Source: Sorangium cellulosum So0157-2 | GTDB taxonomy: Bacteria; Myxococcota_A; Polyangia; Polyangiales; Polyangiaceae | Direction of reading: 5' to 3' | NCBI RefSeq assembly: GCF_000418325.1 | Contig: NC_021658.1 | Span: 4,575,501 to 4,639,500, forward strand | Length of the DNA: 64,000 bases | In this document: one piece after another, positions 10,018-19,174 of the stretch | Numbering within the stretch: the first letter of the stretch is position 1 | How the letters are laid out: every line of letters starts with the position of its first letter | Notes under the pieces: model-generated | What the model was told of the DNA's origin: nothing | Databases searched by the model: none | Seen by the model: the letters and a program-made list of their open reading frames with translations, nothing else | Program-made: the position numbers and the translations under genes

Positions 10018-11550
10018 TCAGGTGGACCGCCGCGCGCGCAGGAGCTGGAAGTACCTCCGCGCGAGGCCCGACGCGGCCGCCGCGCTCCGGACGTTGCCCC
10101 CGTGCTGCGCGAGCACGCGCTGCACGTACCGCCGCTCGAAGTGCTCGACGATCCGCTCCCGCGCGCGCGGCAGGGGCAGGTCGAGCGCGAGGATCTCCTC
10201 GATGATGTCGCTGGATGTCGCAGCCTCGGCTCCCTCGCCGGCCCCGGCGCCCGCGGAGGCGGGCGGCGCGGGCGTGGGCGGCGGCAGCGCCGAGGAGGCG
10301 GGCCCGCTCGCCGCGGCCGGCTGGGGCGTCGACGCGGGCCCGGTCGCCGCGGCGGCCTGGGGCGCCGACGCGGGCCCGGAGGGCGGGGCCGGCGCGCCCG
10401 CGGCGGCGAGCCCGGCCCGGCTGGTCTCGATCGGCGCGGCCTCGCCGAGCGCCACCCGGCGCGCCACGGCGTTGTAGAGCTCGCGCACGTTGCCCGGCCA
10501 GTCGTAGTCCTCGAGCCGCTCGGCGAACCCCTGGGGGAACGGCGCGCCGCGATCCGCGAGCTGCCGCCAGAAATGGTGCGCGAGCACCGTGACGTCGCCC
10601 CGCCGCCTGCGCAGCGGCGGCAGCTCGATCCGCGCCACCGCCAGCCGGAAGAACAGATCGTCCCGGAACCGCCCCGCCTGGATCTCGCGCTCCAGATCGC
10701 GCCGCGTCGCCGCGAGCACCCGGATGTCGACGCGGATCCACTTGTTCGAGCCGACGCGCTGCACCTCCGAGCGCTGGATGGCGCGGAGCAGCTTCGCCTG
10801 AAGGCCGAGATCGAGATCGCCGATCTCGTCGAGCAGCAGCGTGCCGCCGTGCGCCTCCTCGAAGACGCCGCGGCGGGTCTCGTTCGCGCCGGTGAAGGCG
10901 CCGCGCTCGTGCCCGAAGAGCGCCGACTCGACGAGCGTCGGCGGCACCGCGGTGCAGTCGAAGACCACGAACGGCCCGGCGGCGCGCGACCCCTGCTCGT
11001 GGATCGCCTCCGCGAGCACCTCCTTGCCGGTCCCGGTCTCGCCCTCGATGACGACGGGGACGCTCGAGGCCGCGAGGCGCTCGCAGAGCGGGTAGAGCCG
11101 CCGCATCTCCTCGCTGGCGCCGACGAGCTTGCCGAAGCGCACCGCGCGCGACAGCTCGGCCGCCTGCGTGACGCCGAGCGCCTCGACGCGGAGCACGGTC
11201 TCGCCGATGCGGACGAGCTCGCTGCCCTGGAGGTACGCGTCGCCGACGCGGATCCCCTGGACGAAGGTGCCGTTGGTCGAGCCGAGATCGGTGACGCGCA
11301 GCCGGGCGCCGGCGAGCTCGAAGGCGGCGTGGCGGCGCGAGACGAGCCGGTCGGTGAGGGGGATGTCGCAGGCCGGGCTGGTGCCGGCGAGCACGCGGGC
11401 GGGCAGCCCCGGCGCCACGGTGAACCGGCGGCCCTCGTCCGGGCCCGCCATGACGGAGAGGGCGAAGCTCTCGGCCGCGGCCGCGGCAGGGCGCAGCGGC
11501 CCGGGCACGAGCTCGGTGGAGGCGGCGTCGTCGTCGTTCCACGGGGGCAT
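10018..11550 (-). CDS. FHA-domain sigma-54-dependent transcriptional activator
   Basis: A 510-residue enhancer-binding protein. The FHA domain (about 40-125) has SRRHAAF (71-77) and STNGTF (91-96), so activity is probably set by binding a phosphothreonine partner, fitting the kinase-rich genome. The AAA+ domain (about 140-370) has Walker A GETGTGKE (170-177), an intact GAFTGA loop (217-222) for sigma-54 contact and Walker B GTLLLDEI (236-243). An unusual Ala/Pro-rich linker with repeated GPAS units precedes a FIS-type HTH (RYVQRVLAQHGGNVRSAAAA). It is the nearest regulator to the encapsulin operon and on the same strand, but divergent from the hydrolase gene at 11817. A decayed copy of its 3' end lies at 3689-3837. 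Confidence 0.92.
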   Translation of the reverse strand: MPPWNDDDAASTELVPGPLRPAAAAAESFALSVMAGPDEGRRFTVAPGLPARVLAGTSPACDIPLTDRLVSRRHAAFELAGARLRVTDLGSTNGTFVQGIRVGDAYLQGSELVRIGETVLRVEALGVTQAAELSRAVRFGKLVGASEEMRRLYPLCERLAASSVPVVIEGETGTGKEVLAEAIHEQGSRAAGPFVVFDCTAVPPTLVESALFGHERGAFTGANETRRGVFEEAHGGTLLLDEIGDLDLGLQAKLLRAIQRSEVQRVGSNKWIRVDIRVLAATRRDLEREIQAGRFRDDLFFRLAVARIELPPLRRRRGDVTVLAHHFWRQLADRGAPFPQGFAERLEDYDWPGNVRELYNAVARRVALGEAAPIETSRAGLAAAGAPAPPSGPASAPQAAAATGPASTPQPAAASGPASSALPPPTPAPPASAGAGAGEGAEAATSSDIIEEILALDLPLPRARERIVEHFERRYVQRVLAQHGGNVRSAAAASGLARRYFQLLRARRST

Positions 11551-11652
11551 GCGCCCATCTCAGCAGGCCTCCGCGCCGGCGTCACGCGGCGCCGAGGCGC
11601 GGCGTCGCGTGCCCCATCCACGAACACGGTGGGTTTCCGGCGTGATCGGATT

Positions 11653-11698
11653 GCTACCGAGCGTAACGCGCGCTCGTCAAGGTGTTACCGATCGTAAC
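11653..11698. promoter_or_regulatory. Paired 15-bp dyad sites, candidate enhancer/operator
   Basis: GCTACCGAGCGTAAC (11653-11667) and GTTACCGATCGTAAC (11684-11698) share the form GnTAC-N5-GTAAC, the second being a perfect dyad. Their centres are 31 bp apart, about three helical turns, so a dimer pair could sit on one face. They lie between the divergent sigma-54 activator and hydrolase genes, where an enhancer site for the activator would be expected. A TGGCAC at 11770-11775 resembles a -24 box, but no correctly spaced GC follows. Confidence 0.6.
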
Positions 11699-11816
11699 GC
11701 AATGCCGCGGATCGAGGCGTCCAGCGCGCCCGCCCGCCATGAAACATGGTGTCGCTCAGGCCCCGCGTGTGGCACCTTGGGCGGCACTTGTAGGGAGATA
11801 GCGTCGGACGAGGACC

Positions 11817-13208
11817 ATGCGGAAAATTCTTTACGCACTGCTGTTTCTATCGATCACCGGCTGCGGCGATGATTCGCCCGGATCCGAGGCGACGAGCACC
11901 GGGTCGAGCGCGACGACGAGCTCGGGGAGCTCCGGGGGGGCGACGAGCTCCAGCGGGTCGGAGGCTTCCGGCACCGGCGGCGGCGGCGGCGGCAACGACG
12001 CTGGCGGGGGCGGAGCGGGCGCCACCGGCGGCGCCGGGGGCACGGGGGGCGAGGGCGGCGGCGACGGCGGCAGCTCCGGGGAGAGGCGCTGGGTCGGCAC
12101 CTGGACGACCGGCCCGCAGCTGACCGAGGAGGGCAACAATCCGCCCGCGCCGGGCCTCGCCAACAACACCCTGCGCCAGGTCATCTACACCTCGATCGGC
12201 GGCAGCAACGTGCGGCTGCTGCTCTCGAACGAGTTCGGCAACGGGCCGGTGACCATGAGCTCCGTGCACATCGCGGACTCGACGAACGCCGACGGCATCA
12301 ACGCGGACACCGACACGGCCCTGACCTTCGAGGGCTCCGCGTCGGTGACCATCCCGGTGGGCAAGTCGGTCTTCTCCGATCCGATCGATTACGACCTCAA
12401 GCCCCTCACCAAGCTCGCGGTGACCATCCATTTCGGCGCCGTCCCGAGCGGGATCACCGGGCACCCGGGCTCACGGACGAACTCGTACATCCAGACCGGC
12501 AACGGGGTCTCGTCGCCGACGCTGACGGCGCCGGTGAGCACCGCTCACTGGTACTACATCACGGGCCTCGACGTCATGGCCGACCCCACGGCCCATGCGA
12601 TCGCCATCCTCGGCGACTCGATCACGGACGGCCGCGGCTCGGTCACCGACGGGAACACGCGCTGGCCGGACTTCCTGTCTCGCCGGCTGCGGGCCAATCC
12701 CGGGACCGAGGACGTCGCCGTGCTGAACCTGGGGATCGGCGGGGGCACCGTGCTCGCCGGCGGGCTCGGGCCGACCGCCAAGCTGCGCTACCAGCGCGAC
12801 ATCCTGGACCAGCGCGGGGCTCGCTGGGCGGTCATCTTCATCGGCGTGAACGACATCGGCAACAACAGCGTGGCGAACGTCGCCGACGGCCTGATCGCGG
12901 CCTATCAGGAGTTCATCGACAAGGCGCACGCCAAGGGGATGCTCGTTTACGGAATCCCCATCCTGCCGTTCAAGGGCAACGGGTACTACTCCGCCGAGCA
13001 CGAGGCCACCCGCCAGAAGGTCAATGAGTGGATCCGCACGAGCGGCAAGTACGACGCGGTCATCGACCTGGACCCGGCGGTCGTCGACCCCAACGATCCT
13101 GCCAAGCTGCAAGAAGACCTCGACTTCGAGAATGACGGGCTGCACCTGAACCCGACTGGCCTCGAGGCGATGGCGAAGGCCGTCGACCTCGACCTGTTCA
13201 CCAAGTAG
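11817..13208 (+). CDS. SGNH/GDSL hydrolase lipoprotein
   Basis: A 463-residue exported esterase-like enzyme. The lipoprotein signal ends at ITGC (Cys16), followed by a long Ser/Thr then Gly-rich linker (about 17-90). A beta-sandwich region resembling those in front of XynE/rhamnogalacturonan-acetylesterase-like SGNH domains follows, then the hydrolase domain with block I GDSITDG (serine near residue 267), block III GVND and block V DGLHLN. Ser, Gly, Asn and Asp/His of the SGNH set are all visible. The likely role is deacylating polysaccharides or glycosides at the cell surface; the substrate is unknown. It is divergent from the FHA-sigma-54 activator and sits downstream of the paired dyads, so it may be that activator's target. 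Confidence 0.9.
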   Translation: MRKILYALLFLSITGCGDDSPGSEATSTGSSATTSSGSSGGATSSSGSEASGTGGGGGGNDAGGGGAGATGGAGGTGGEGGGDGGSSGERRWVGTWTTGPQLTEEGNNPPAPGLANNTLRQVIYTSIGGSNVRLLLSNEFGNGPVTMSSVHIADSTNADGINADTDTALTFEGSASVTIPVGKSVFSDPIDYDLKPLTKLAVTIHFGAVPSGITGHPGSRTNSYIQTGNGVSSPTLTAPVSTAHWYYITGLDVMADPTAHAIAILGDSITDGRGSVTDGNTRWPDFLSRRLRANPGTEDVAVLNLGIGGGTVLAGGLGPTAKLRYQRDILDQRGARWAVIFIGVNDIGNNSVANVADGLIAAYQEFIDKAHAKGMLVYGIPILPFKGNGYYSAEHEATRQKVNEWIRTSGKYDAVIDLDPAVVDPNDPAKLQEDLDFENDGLHLNPTGLEAMAKAVDLDLFTK

Positions 13209-13546
13209 AGCGAAGCGATCATGGGGGAGCACGGCCGGGCACGCGACATCCTTGCGCGCCCGGCCAAGCCCCCCGCTTCCCCGGCGGGGAGCCGGGGAGT
13301 CGTGGCGATCGCCGAAGGCTGCGATGGACGCCTCTGCGGGAGACACCCCATCGGTAACGCAGCTTCCTGGATGCCGGTGCTGACGCGTTGCGTTGTGCGC
13401 CCACACATGTTCATCCGTTGCGCTCCTGAGTAGCCTTGTCCCATGCGCGGAGGACACGACGCGGAGGCCGTCGCCACGGAATGTGCGCCCGTGCTCGCTG
13501 CGGCGGGCGGGCTCGTTCCACGCGCCGGCGGGCCTGAGGTTGCGCC
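13209..13546. other. Intergenic region between hydrolase and response regulator
   Basis: 338 bp with no credible gene. It contains one GC-rich hairpin (separate entry) and a single half-site-like CGGTAACGC near 13352 resembling the dyads at 11653-11698. No promoter could be assigned with confidence. Confidence 0.4.
13276..13299 (+). terminator. GC-rich hairpin after the hydrolase gene
   Basis: CTTCCCCGGC (13276-13285) can pair with GCCGGGGAG (13291-13299) across a 5-base loop, 68 bp after the stop codon. No T-run follows, so intrinsic termination is only possible, not shown. Confidence 0.35.
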
Positions 13547-14941
13547 GTGAGCCGGATCCTGCTGGTCGAGGACGAGGTCGTCATCCGGATGGAGCTCCGG
13601 CGGCTGCTCGCGCGCCACGGGCACGACGTCGTCGAGGCGGGGTCGATCGCCGAGGCCGAGGCGGCGCATGATCTGCGCGCGTTCGATCTGGTGCTCGCCG
13701 ACGTGCGCCTGCCCGGCGCGCCGGGCACGGAGCTCGTCGGCCGGTGCGGCGGCGCGCCGGTCGTGCTCATGACGAGCTATGCGACCGTGAAGGCGGCCGT
13801 CGACGCGGTGAAGCGCGGCGCCGCGGATTACCTGTCGAAGCCGTTCGATCACGCCGAGCTCGTCGCGCTGGTCGATCACCACCTCGCCGGCGCGCGCTCC
13901 GCGCAAGGCACGCCCGCCGAGAGCGCGCCGCGCCCGCCGTCGCCGGCGTCCGTGCCGCCGTCACCGGCGTCGACGCCGCCCGCGCCGGACGACGAGGAGC
14001 TCGAGGGGATGATCGGCGGCTCGGCGGCGATGCGCGAGGTGTTCGCGCGGGTGCGCAAGGTGGCGCCGAGCGAGGCGACGCTGCTCGTGCTCGGCGAGAG
14101 CGGCACCGGCAAGGAGACGCTCGCCCGCGCCGTGCACCGGCTCAGCCCGCGGCGGCAGTGCCCGTTCGTGCGCGTCCACTGCGCGGCCATCCCCGAGGGG
14201 CTGATCGAGGGCGAGCTCTTCGGTCACGAGCGCGGCGCCTTCCCGGGCGCGCTGTCGGCGCGCCCGGGGCTCTGCGAGGCCGCGGAGGGAGGGACGCTCC
14301 TGCTCGACGAGATCGCCGAGCTGCCGGCGCGCGTGCAGGCGCGGCTCCTCCGCTTCCTGCAGACCGGCGAGGTGCGGCGCGTGGGCGCGGCGCAGGCCCG
14401 GCGCCTCGACATGCGCCTCGTCGCGGCGACCCAGCGGGATCTCGTGGCGATGGTGCGCCAGGGGTCTTTCCTGAGCGATCTCTACTTCCGCCTGCGGGTC
14501 CTCGAGATCCGCCTGCCGCCGCTGCGCGAGCGGCCGGGCGACTCGGTCCGCATCGCGGAGTCGCTGCTCACGCGGCGCGCGCGGACGACGGGCCAGCGGC
14601 CGCTCGCGCTGTCGCCGGAGGCGCGCGCCGCCATCGCGGCGGCCCCGTGGCCGGGCAACGTCCGCGACCTGGAGAACGCCGTCCACCGCGCCATGGTCCT
14701 CGCCGAGGGCCGCGAGATCGGGGTGGGCCTGCTCGGGCTCGACGACGCGGCGCAGCCCGCGCCGCCTCCGGCCGCGCACGAGAGCGAGCCGCGTTCCGAC
14801 TCGCTCGAGGGGTATTTCCGCCGCTTCGTCCTCGAGCACCAGAACGAGCTGACCGAGACCGAGATCGCCCGCCGACTCGGCATCAGCCGCAAGGCCCTCT
14901 GGGAGCGCCGCCAGCGGCTCGGCATCCCCCGGCCGCGTTAG
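13547..14941 (+). CDS. NtrC-like response regulator with degenerate GAFTGA loop
   Basis: A 464-residue protein starting at GTG. The receiver domain (1-112) has the acidic pair E8/D9, phospho-acceptor D52 (VLADVRLPG), T76 and K98 (SKPF). The AAA+ domain (about 152-385) has Walker A GESGTGKE (183-190) and Walker B GTLLLDEI (249-256). The sigma-54-contact loop reads GAFPGA (230-235) instead of GAFTGA; the Thr replaced by Pro is the residue that matters most for engaging sigma-54. A FIS-type HTH (TETEIARRLGISRKALWERR) closes the protein. It may regulate without sigma-54 or be impaired. No cognate histidine kinase is adjacent, so it is an orphan. Confidence 0.88.
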   Translation: MSRILLVEDEVVIRMELRRLLARHGHDVVEAGSIAEAEAAHDLRAFDLVLADVRLPGAPGTELVGRCGGAPVVLMTSYATVKAAVDAVKRGAADYLSKPFDHAELVALVDHHLAGARSAQGTPAESAPRPPSPASVPPSPASTPPAPDDEELEGMIGGSAAMREVFARVRKVAPSEATLLVLGESGTGKETLARAVHRLSPRRQCPFVRVHCAAIPEGLIEGELFGHERGAFPGALSARPGLCEAAEGGTLLLDEIAELPARVQARLLRFLQTGEVRRVGAAQARRLDMRLVAATQRDLVAMVRQGSFLSDLYFRLRVLEIRLPPLRERPGDSVRIAESLLTRRARTTGQRPLALSPEARAAIAAAPWPGNVRDLENAVHRAMVLAEGREIGVGLLGLDDAAQPAPPPAAHESEPRSDSLEGYFRRFVLEHQNELTETEIARRLGISRKALWERRQRLGIPRPR

Positions 14942-15186
14942 CGCTCGTCTTCTTCCATCTGTCGCCGTGAGCAGCGCCGCCGCGCCTCGCTCGAGGCGCC
15001 GGTCCCCCTGAACGCCCGCGCGGGTGACGGGGCGAACAGCACGACCGCCGACGCCACTGTCGCGTGATGGCGCCGACGCTGGTGATATATCCTACGGTCT
15101 GTGCCGTGGAAGATCTCGAGCTTTGATCGCCCGCTCACCGGCCGAGCCCCGCGCCGGCGGACCGCCTTCCGCACCGGGCGGCGTGC

Positions 15187-18100
15187 ATGAGGCCCCTCCG
15201 CGCCTTCGAGCACAGCGAGCGCTTCGAGATCCGGCGCCAGCTCGGCGCCGGCGGGTTCGGCGCCGTCTACGAGGCCGTCGACCGACGCTACGGCTGCGTG
15301 ATCGCGCTCAAGGCCCTCTACCAGCAGTCCGAGCCGACCGCGCTGCTCCGCTTCAAGCAGGAGTTCCGCCACCTCGCCGACCTCGTGCACCCGAACCTGG
15401 TCACCCTGCACGAGCTGCTCTCCGACGGCGGGACGTGGTGCTTCACCATGGAGCTCGTCGACGGCGTCGACTTCCTCAGCTTCGTGCGCGTCCAGCTGCC
15501 CAGCCACCGCGCGCACGCCGAGCAGGAGACGATCGTCTCGGACGCGTTCGTCGACCGCGCGTCGCTCGAGCCGAGCACCGCGCGCCCGTTCCCGACGGAC
15601 GACGCCACGTGGGTGGAGCGCGCGTCAGCCGGCGCCGGCGCCGGCGGCGGCGTCGCGGGCCCGGACGACGTGACCCACGCGCTGCTCGGGACTCCCGCGC
15701 CCCCGGCGCGGCGCCTGAACGGCGGCTGGCCCGAGCGCAAATCCATCCTGCCCCGCCCGCTCCGGCAGGCCTTCTCGCTCGACACGCGGCGGCTCCGGGC
15801 CGCCTTCTCGCAGCTCGTCGAGGGGGTCTCCGCGCTCCACGCCGCCAACATCCTCCACCGCGACCTCAAGCCCTCGAACGTCCTCGTGACGCGCGACGGC
15901 CGCGTGGTGCTGCTCGACTTCGGGATCGCCAAGGAGCTCAAGCCGAGGGCGCCGGGCGAGGCGACCGTCGAGGACCTCGTGGGCACGCCGGCGTACATGC
16001 CGCCGGAGCGGATCACCTCGGCGCCCGAGACGGAGGCCAGCGACTGGTACAGCGTCGGGGTGATGCTCTACGAGGCGCTCACCGGCGCGCTCCCGTTCGC
16101 GGGCTCGGTGGTCGACACGATCTCCGCCAAGCTCTGGTCGACGCCGACGCCGCCCTCGCTCCTCGTCGACGGCGTCCCGCGCGACCTCGACGAGCTCTGC
16201 GCGGCGCTCCTGCAGCGCGACTCGACCGCCCGGCCGTCGGGCGCCGAGGTCGTGCGGCGCCTGCACGGCGAGCGGCCGGCGCACCCGGTCCGGTGGCTCC
16301 GCGCCCCGCCGGAGGGCGCCGAGCGGCTCGTGGGGCGCGAGCGGGAGCTCGGCGCGCTGGAGGACGGGTTCCGCGCGAGCGCCGCCGGGCGCACGCTGGT
16401 CGTGCTCGTCGCCGGCCGGTCCGGGATGGGCAAGAGCGCCCTCGCGTCGAGCTTCCTGCGCGCGCTGCGCGAGCGCGGCGCCGCCACCGTGCTCGCCGGG
16501 CGCTGCCACGAGCGCGAGTCCGTGCCGTACAAGGCGCTCGACAGCCTCGTGGACGCGCTCTGCGAGCACCTCCGGCGCATGCCGGCCGCCGAGTCGGCGA
16601 GCGTCCTGCCCGACGACATCCACGCGCTCGCCCGGCTCTTCCCCGCGCTCCGCGCCGTCCCGGGCGCCGAGGTCGAGGGCGCGCCCGCGGTCGCGTCGGA
16701 CGCGCGGCAGGCGCGCTGGCGCGCGTTCCAGGCGCTGAAGGAGCTCTTCCGCCGCCTCGCGGCGCGCCGGCCGCTCGCGATCTGCATCGACGATCTGCAG
16801 TGGGGCGACGCGGACAGCGCGCGCCTGCTCGCCGAGCTGCTCTCGCCCCCGGACGCGCCGCGGCTCCTGCTCATCGCCTGCTACCGGAGCGACGAGGCGG
16901 AGCGCTGCGCCGCCGTCGGCGAGCTCCGGCGGCTCGCCACCCGGTGCGGCGCCGCCGTCGAGCTCCGCGAGCTGACCGTCGAGCCGCTCTCGCACGAGCA
17001 GGCGATGCGCCTCGCCATCGAGCGGCTCGGGCCCGCCGCGGGCGCGCGCCTCGAGCGCGCGCAGGCGATCGCCCGGGAGTCCGAGGGAAGCCCCTTGTCG
17101 GTGAGCGAGCTCATCCAGTATCTCTCGAGCCGGGACGGGGGCACGCTCGCACCGTCTGGGGGGGGAGGCGACATCAGCCTCCAGCGGGTGATCATGAGCA
17201 GGATCGACGAAATGCCCGAGCGCGCCCGGCGGCTCATCGAGATCGTCGCGGTCGCCGGATGTCCGATCGAACAGGAGGTCGCCTTCGCGGCGGCGGAGCT
17301 CGGCGAGGAGGCGCTCTCGTGCCTCACCCCGCTCCGCGCCGCCAACCTGGTCCGGATCACGGAGGCCCGCGGCGGCCCGCGCCTCGAGATCACCCACGAT
17401 CGCATCCGCGAGACCGTCGTCGCCGAGCTCGATCCCGCGGCGCTCGCCGCCCGGCACGCCCGGCTGGCGCGCGCGTTCGAGGCGACGGGGCGCGCCGATC
17501 CGCAGGCGCTCCTGGTCCACTTCCACGGCGCGGGGGAGCTCCTCGAGGCGGCGCGGCACGCGGCCGCCGCGGCCGATCTGGCGAGCGCCGCGCTGGCGTT
17601 CGACCGCGCGGCCGAGCTCTACGCGCAGGCGCTCGAGTGGGGGCGCGGCGGCCCCGGCGACACCCCCGAGGCGCGCCGCGATCTCCAGGTCCGGCGCGCG
17701 ACCGCGCTGGCGAACGCCGGGCGCTGCCGCGACGCCGCGCCGCTCTTCCTCGCCGCGGCCGAGGGCGCGCCGCCCGCCGTGGCGCTCGATCTGCGCCGGC
17801 GCGCCACCGAGCAGTACCTCGTCGGCGGCCACCTCGAGGAGGGCACGTCCGCGCTCGTCCCGCTCCTCGCCGAGGTCGGCCTCGGCTATCCGGCGACGAC
17901 CGCGCGCGCGGTCATGACCGTGGCGGCGCTCTACGCCCGCATCCGGCTGCGCGGCCAGGCGTTCCAGGAGCGCGCCGCGGCCGAGATCCCGCCCGAGGTG
18001 CTCACGCGGATCGATCTCTGCCTCTCGGTCAGCAAGGCGCTCACCGACGTCGATCCGCTGCGCTCGACGGTGTTCCTGTTCCGCAGCCTGCTGCTCTCGC

Positions 18101-19170
18101 TCGACGCGGGCGAGCCGTCCCGCGTCGCCCTGGGGCTCTCGGCCTTCGGGCTCATCTCGGCGTTCCAGGGGACGCCGTCGGCGATCGAGGAGGGGTCGAG
18201 GCTGCTCGCGCGCGGCGAGGCGATCGCGGAGCGGCTCGGCGACGGCCGGCTCGGCAGCGTCATCCGCATCTACGTCGGCGGCGCGCACCTCGTGCGCGGG
18301 GCGTGGCGCGAGGCGCTCGACTACTACGACGCCACCCGCCGGCAGCTCGAGGAGCGCTGCGTCGGCGTCGAGATGGAGCGCAACCTGGCGCAGGCCGGCG
18401 CCGTGGTCGCGCTGGAGGCGCTCGGCCGGTTCGTGGAGCTCGCGGAGCGCACGGCGAGCTGGCGCCGCAGCGCGACGGCGGTGGGCAACCTGTTCGCGTC
18501 GGTGTCCGCGACGATCGCGTCCGCGGTGCCGCTGCTCGCCGCGGACGACGCGGCCGAGGCGCGGAGGTGCGTGCGCGAGGTGGTCGCGCGCTGGGCGAGG
18601 GGGGCGCGGGGGGCGATGCACGTGCAGCATCTCTACGCGCTGCGCCTCGAGACCCTGGCGGACCTGTACGAGGGCGAGGCCGACGCGGCGCGCGCGCGGC
18701 TCCTCGCCGAGTGGCGCGGCATCGAGCGCTCGCAGCAGCTGCGGGTCCAGCCGGCCCGCATGGACATGCTGCTCTTGCGCGCGCGGACCGCGATCGCGGC
18801 GGCCGCGGCGCGGCGCTCCGGGCGGGAGCCGCTCCTCCGGGAGGCCGAGGCGGACGCGGCCCGGCTCGAGCGCGAGGTGCGGCGCGACGGCGCCCCGCTC
18901 GCGGCGCTGCTCCGGGCGGGCGTCGCGCGGCTCCGCGACCGGCCGAGCGAGGCGATCGTGCAGCTCGGCGCCGCGGCGCGCGGCTTCGACGCGGTGGACA
19001 TGGCGCTCCACGGCGCGTGCGCCCGCCGCGGCCGGGGGGAGCTGCTCGGCGGCGACGCCGGGCGCGCGCTCGTGGCGCAGGCCGACGAGGCGATGGCCCG
19101 CCAGGGGGTCCGCCGCCCGGATCGATGGACCGCGCTCTACCTGCCGGGCTTCGGCGGCCCAGGAGGCTGA
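15187..19170 (+). CDS. Ser/Thr kinase - AAA ATPase - TPR-like giant signalling protein
   Basis: A 1327-residue cytoplasmic protein. The kinase domain (about 10-365) has loop GAGGFGAV (20-27), K42, HRDLKPSN near 224, DFG near 244 and GTPAYMPPER; a roughly 90-residue insert sits before the catalytic loop. Next is a MalT/PknK-like AAA_16 ATPase that starts LVGRERELGALE, with Walker A GRSGMGKS near 410 and IDDLQWGD near 535. The last 600 residues are helical TPR-like repeats rich in Ala/Leu/Arg. This architecture is common in myxobacteria, where such proteins are thought to integrate signals. The FG-GAP lipoprotein gene starts 4 bp after its stop, so the two are probably co-transcribed. Confidence 0.9.
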   Translation: MRPLRAFEHSERFEIRRQLGAGGFGAVYEAVDRRYGCVIALKALYQQSEPTALLRFKQEFRHLADLVHPNLVTLHELLSDGGTWCFTMELVDGVDFLSFVRVQLPSHRAHAEQETIVSDAFVDRASLEPSTARPFPTDDATWVERASAGAGAGGGVAGPDDVTHALLGTPAPPARRLNGGWPERKSILPRPLRQAFSLDTRRLRAAFSQLVEGVSALHAANILHRDLKPSNVLVTRDGRVVLLDFGIAKELKPRAPGEATVEDLVGTPAYMPPERITSAPETEASDWYSVGVMLYEALTGALPFAGSVVDTISAKLWSTPTPPSLLVDGVPRDLDELCAALLQRDSTARPSGAEVVRRLHGERPAHPVRWLRAPPEGAERLVGRERELGALEDGFRASAAGRTLVVLVAGRSGMGKSALASSFLRALRERGAATVLAGRCHERESVPYKALDSLVDALCEHLRRMPAAESASVLPDDIHALARLFPALRAVPGAEVEGAPAVASDARQARWRAFQALKELFRRLAARRPLAICIDDLQWGDADSARLLAELLSPPDAPRLLLIACYRSDEAERCAAVGELRRLATRCGAAVELRELTVEPLSHEQAMRLAIERLGPAAGARLERAQAIARESEGSPLSVSELIQYLSSRDGGTLAPSGGGGDISLQRVIMSRIDEMPERARRLIEIVAVAGCPIEQEVAFAAAELGEEALSCLTPLRAANLVRITEARGGPRLEITHDRIRETVVAELDPAALAARHARLARAFEATGRADPQALLVHFHGAGELLEAARHAAAAADLASAALAFDRAAELYAQALEWGRGGPGDTPEARRDLQVRRATALANAGRCRDAAPLFLAAAEGAPPAVALDLRRRATEQYLVGGHLEEGTSALVPLLAEVGLGYPATTARAVMTVAALYARIRLRGQAFQERAAAEIPPEVLTRIDLCLSVSKALTDVDPLRSTVFLFRSLLLSLDAGEPSRVALGLSAFGLISAFQGTPSAIEEGSRLLARGEAIAERLGDGRLGSVIRIYVGGAHLVRGAWREALDYYDATRRQLEERCVGVEMERNLAQAGAVVALEALGRFVELAERTASWRRSATAVGNLFASVSATIASAVPLLAADDAAEARRCVREVVARWARGARGAMHVQHLYALRLETLADLYEGEADAARARLLAEWRGIERSQQLRVQPARMDMLLLRARTAIAAAAARRSGREPLLREAEADAARLEREVRRDGAPLAALLRAGVARLRDRPSEAIVQLGAAARGFDAVDMALHGACARRGRGELLGGDAGRALVAQADEAMARQGVRRPDRWTALYLPGFGGPGG

Positions 19171-19174
19171 CTCG

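Noticed and set aside
9564..11627. A 687-codon Arg/Ser/Pro-rich frame covering the sigma-54 activator
   Set aside because: It is an out-of-frame reading of the activator gene, whose FHA and AAA+ motifs are in the frame 10018-11550.
11761..11790. A sigma-54 promoter (TGGCAC...GC) ahead of the SGNH hydrolase
   Set aside because: TGGCAC at 11770-11775 is followed by GC one base out of the required spacing, so it was not called.
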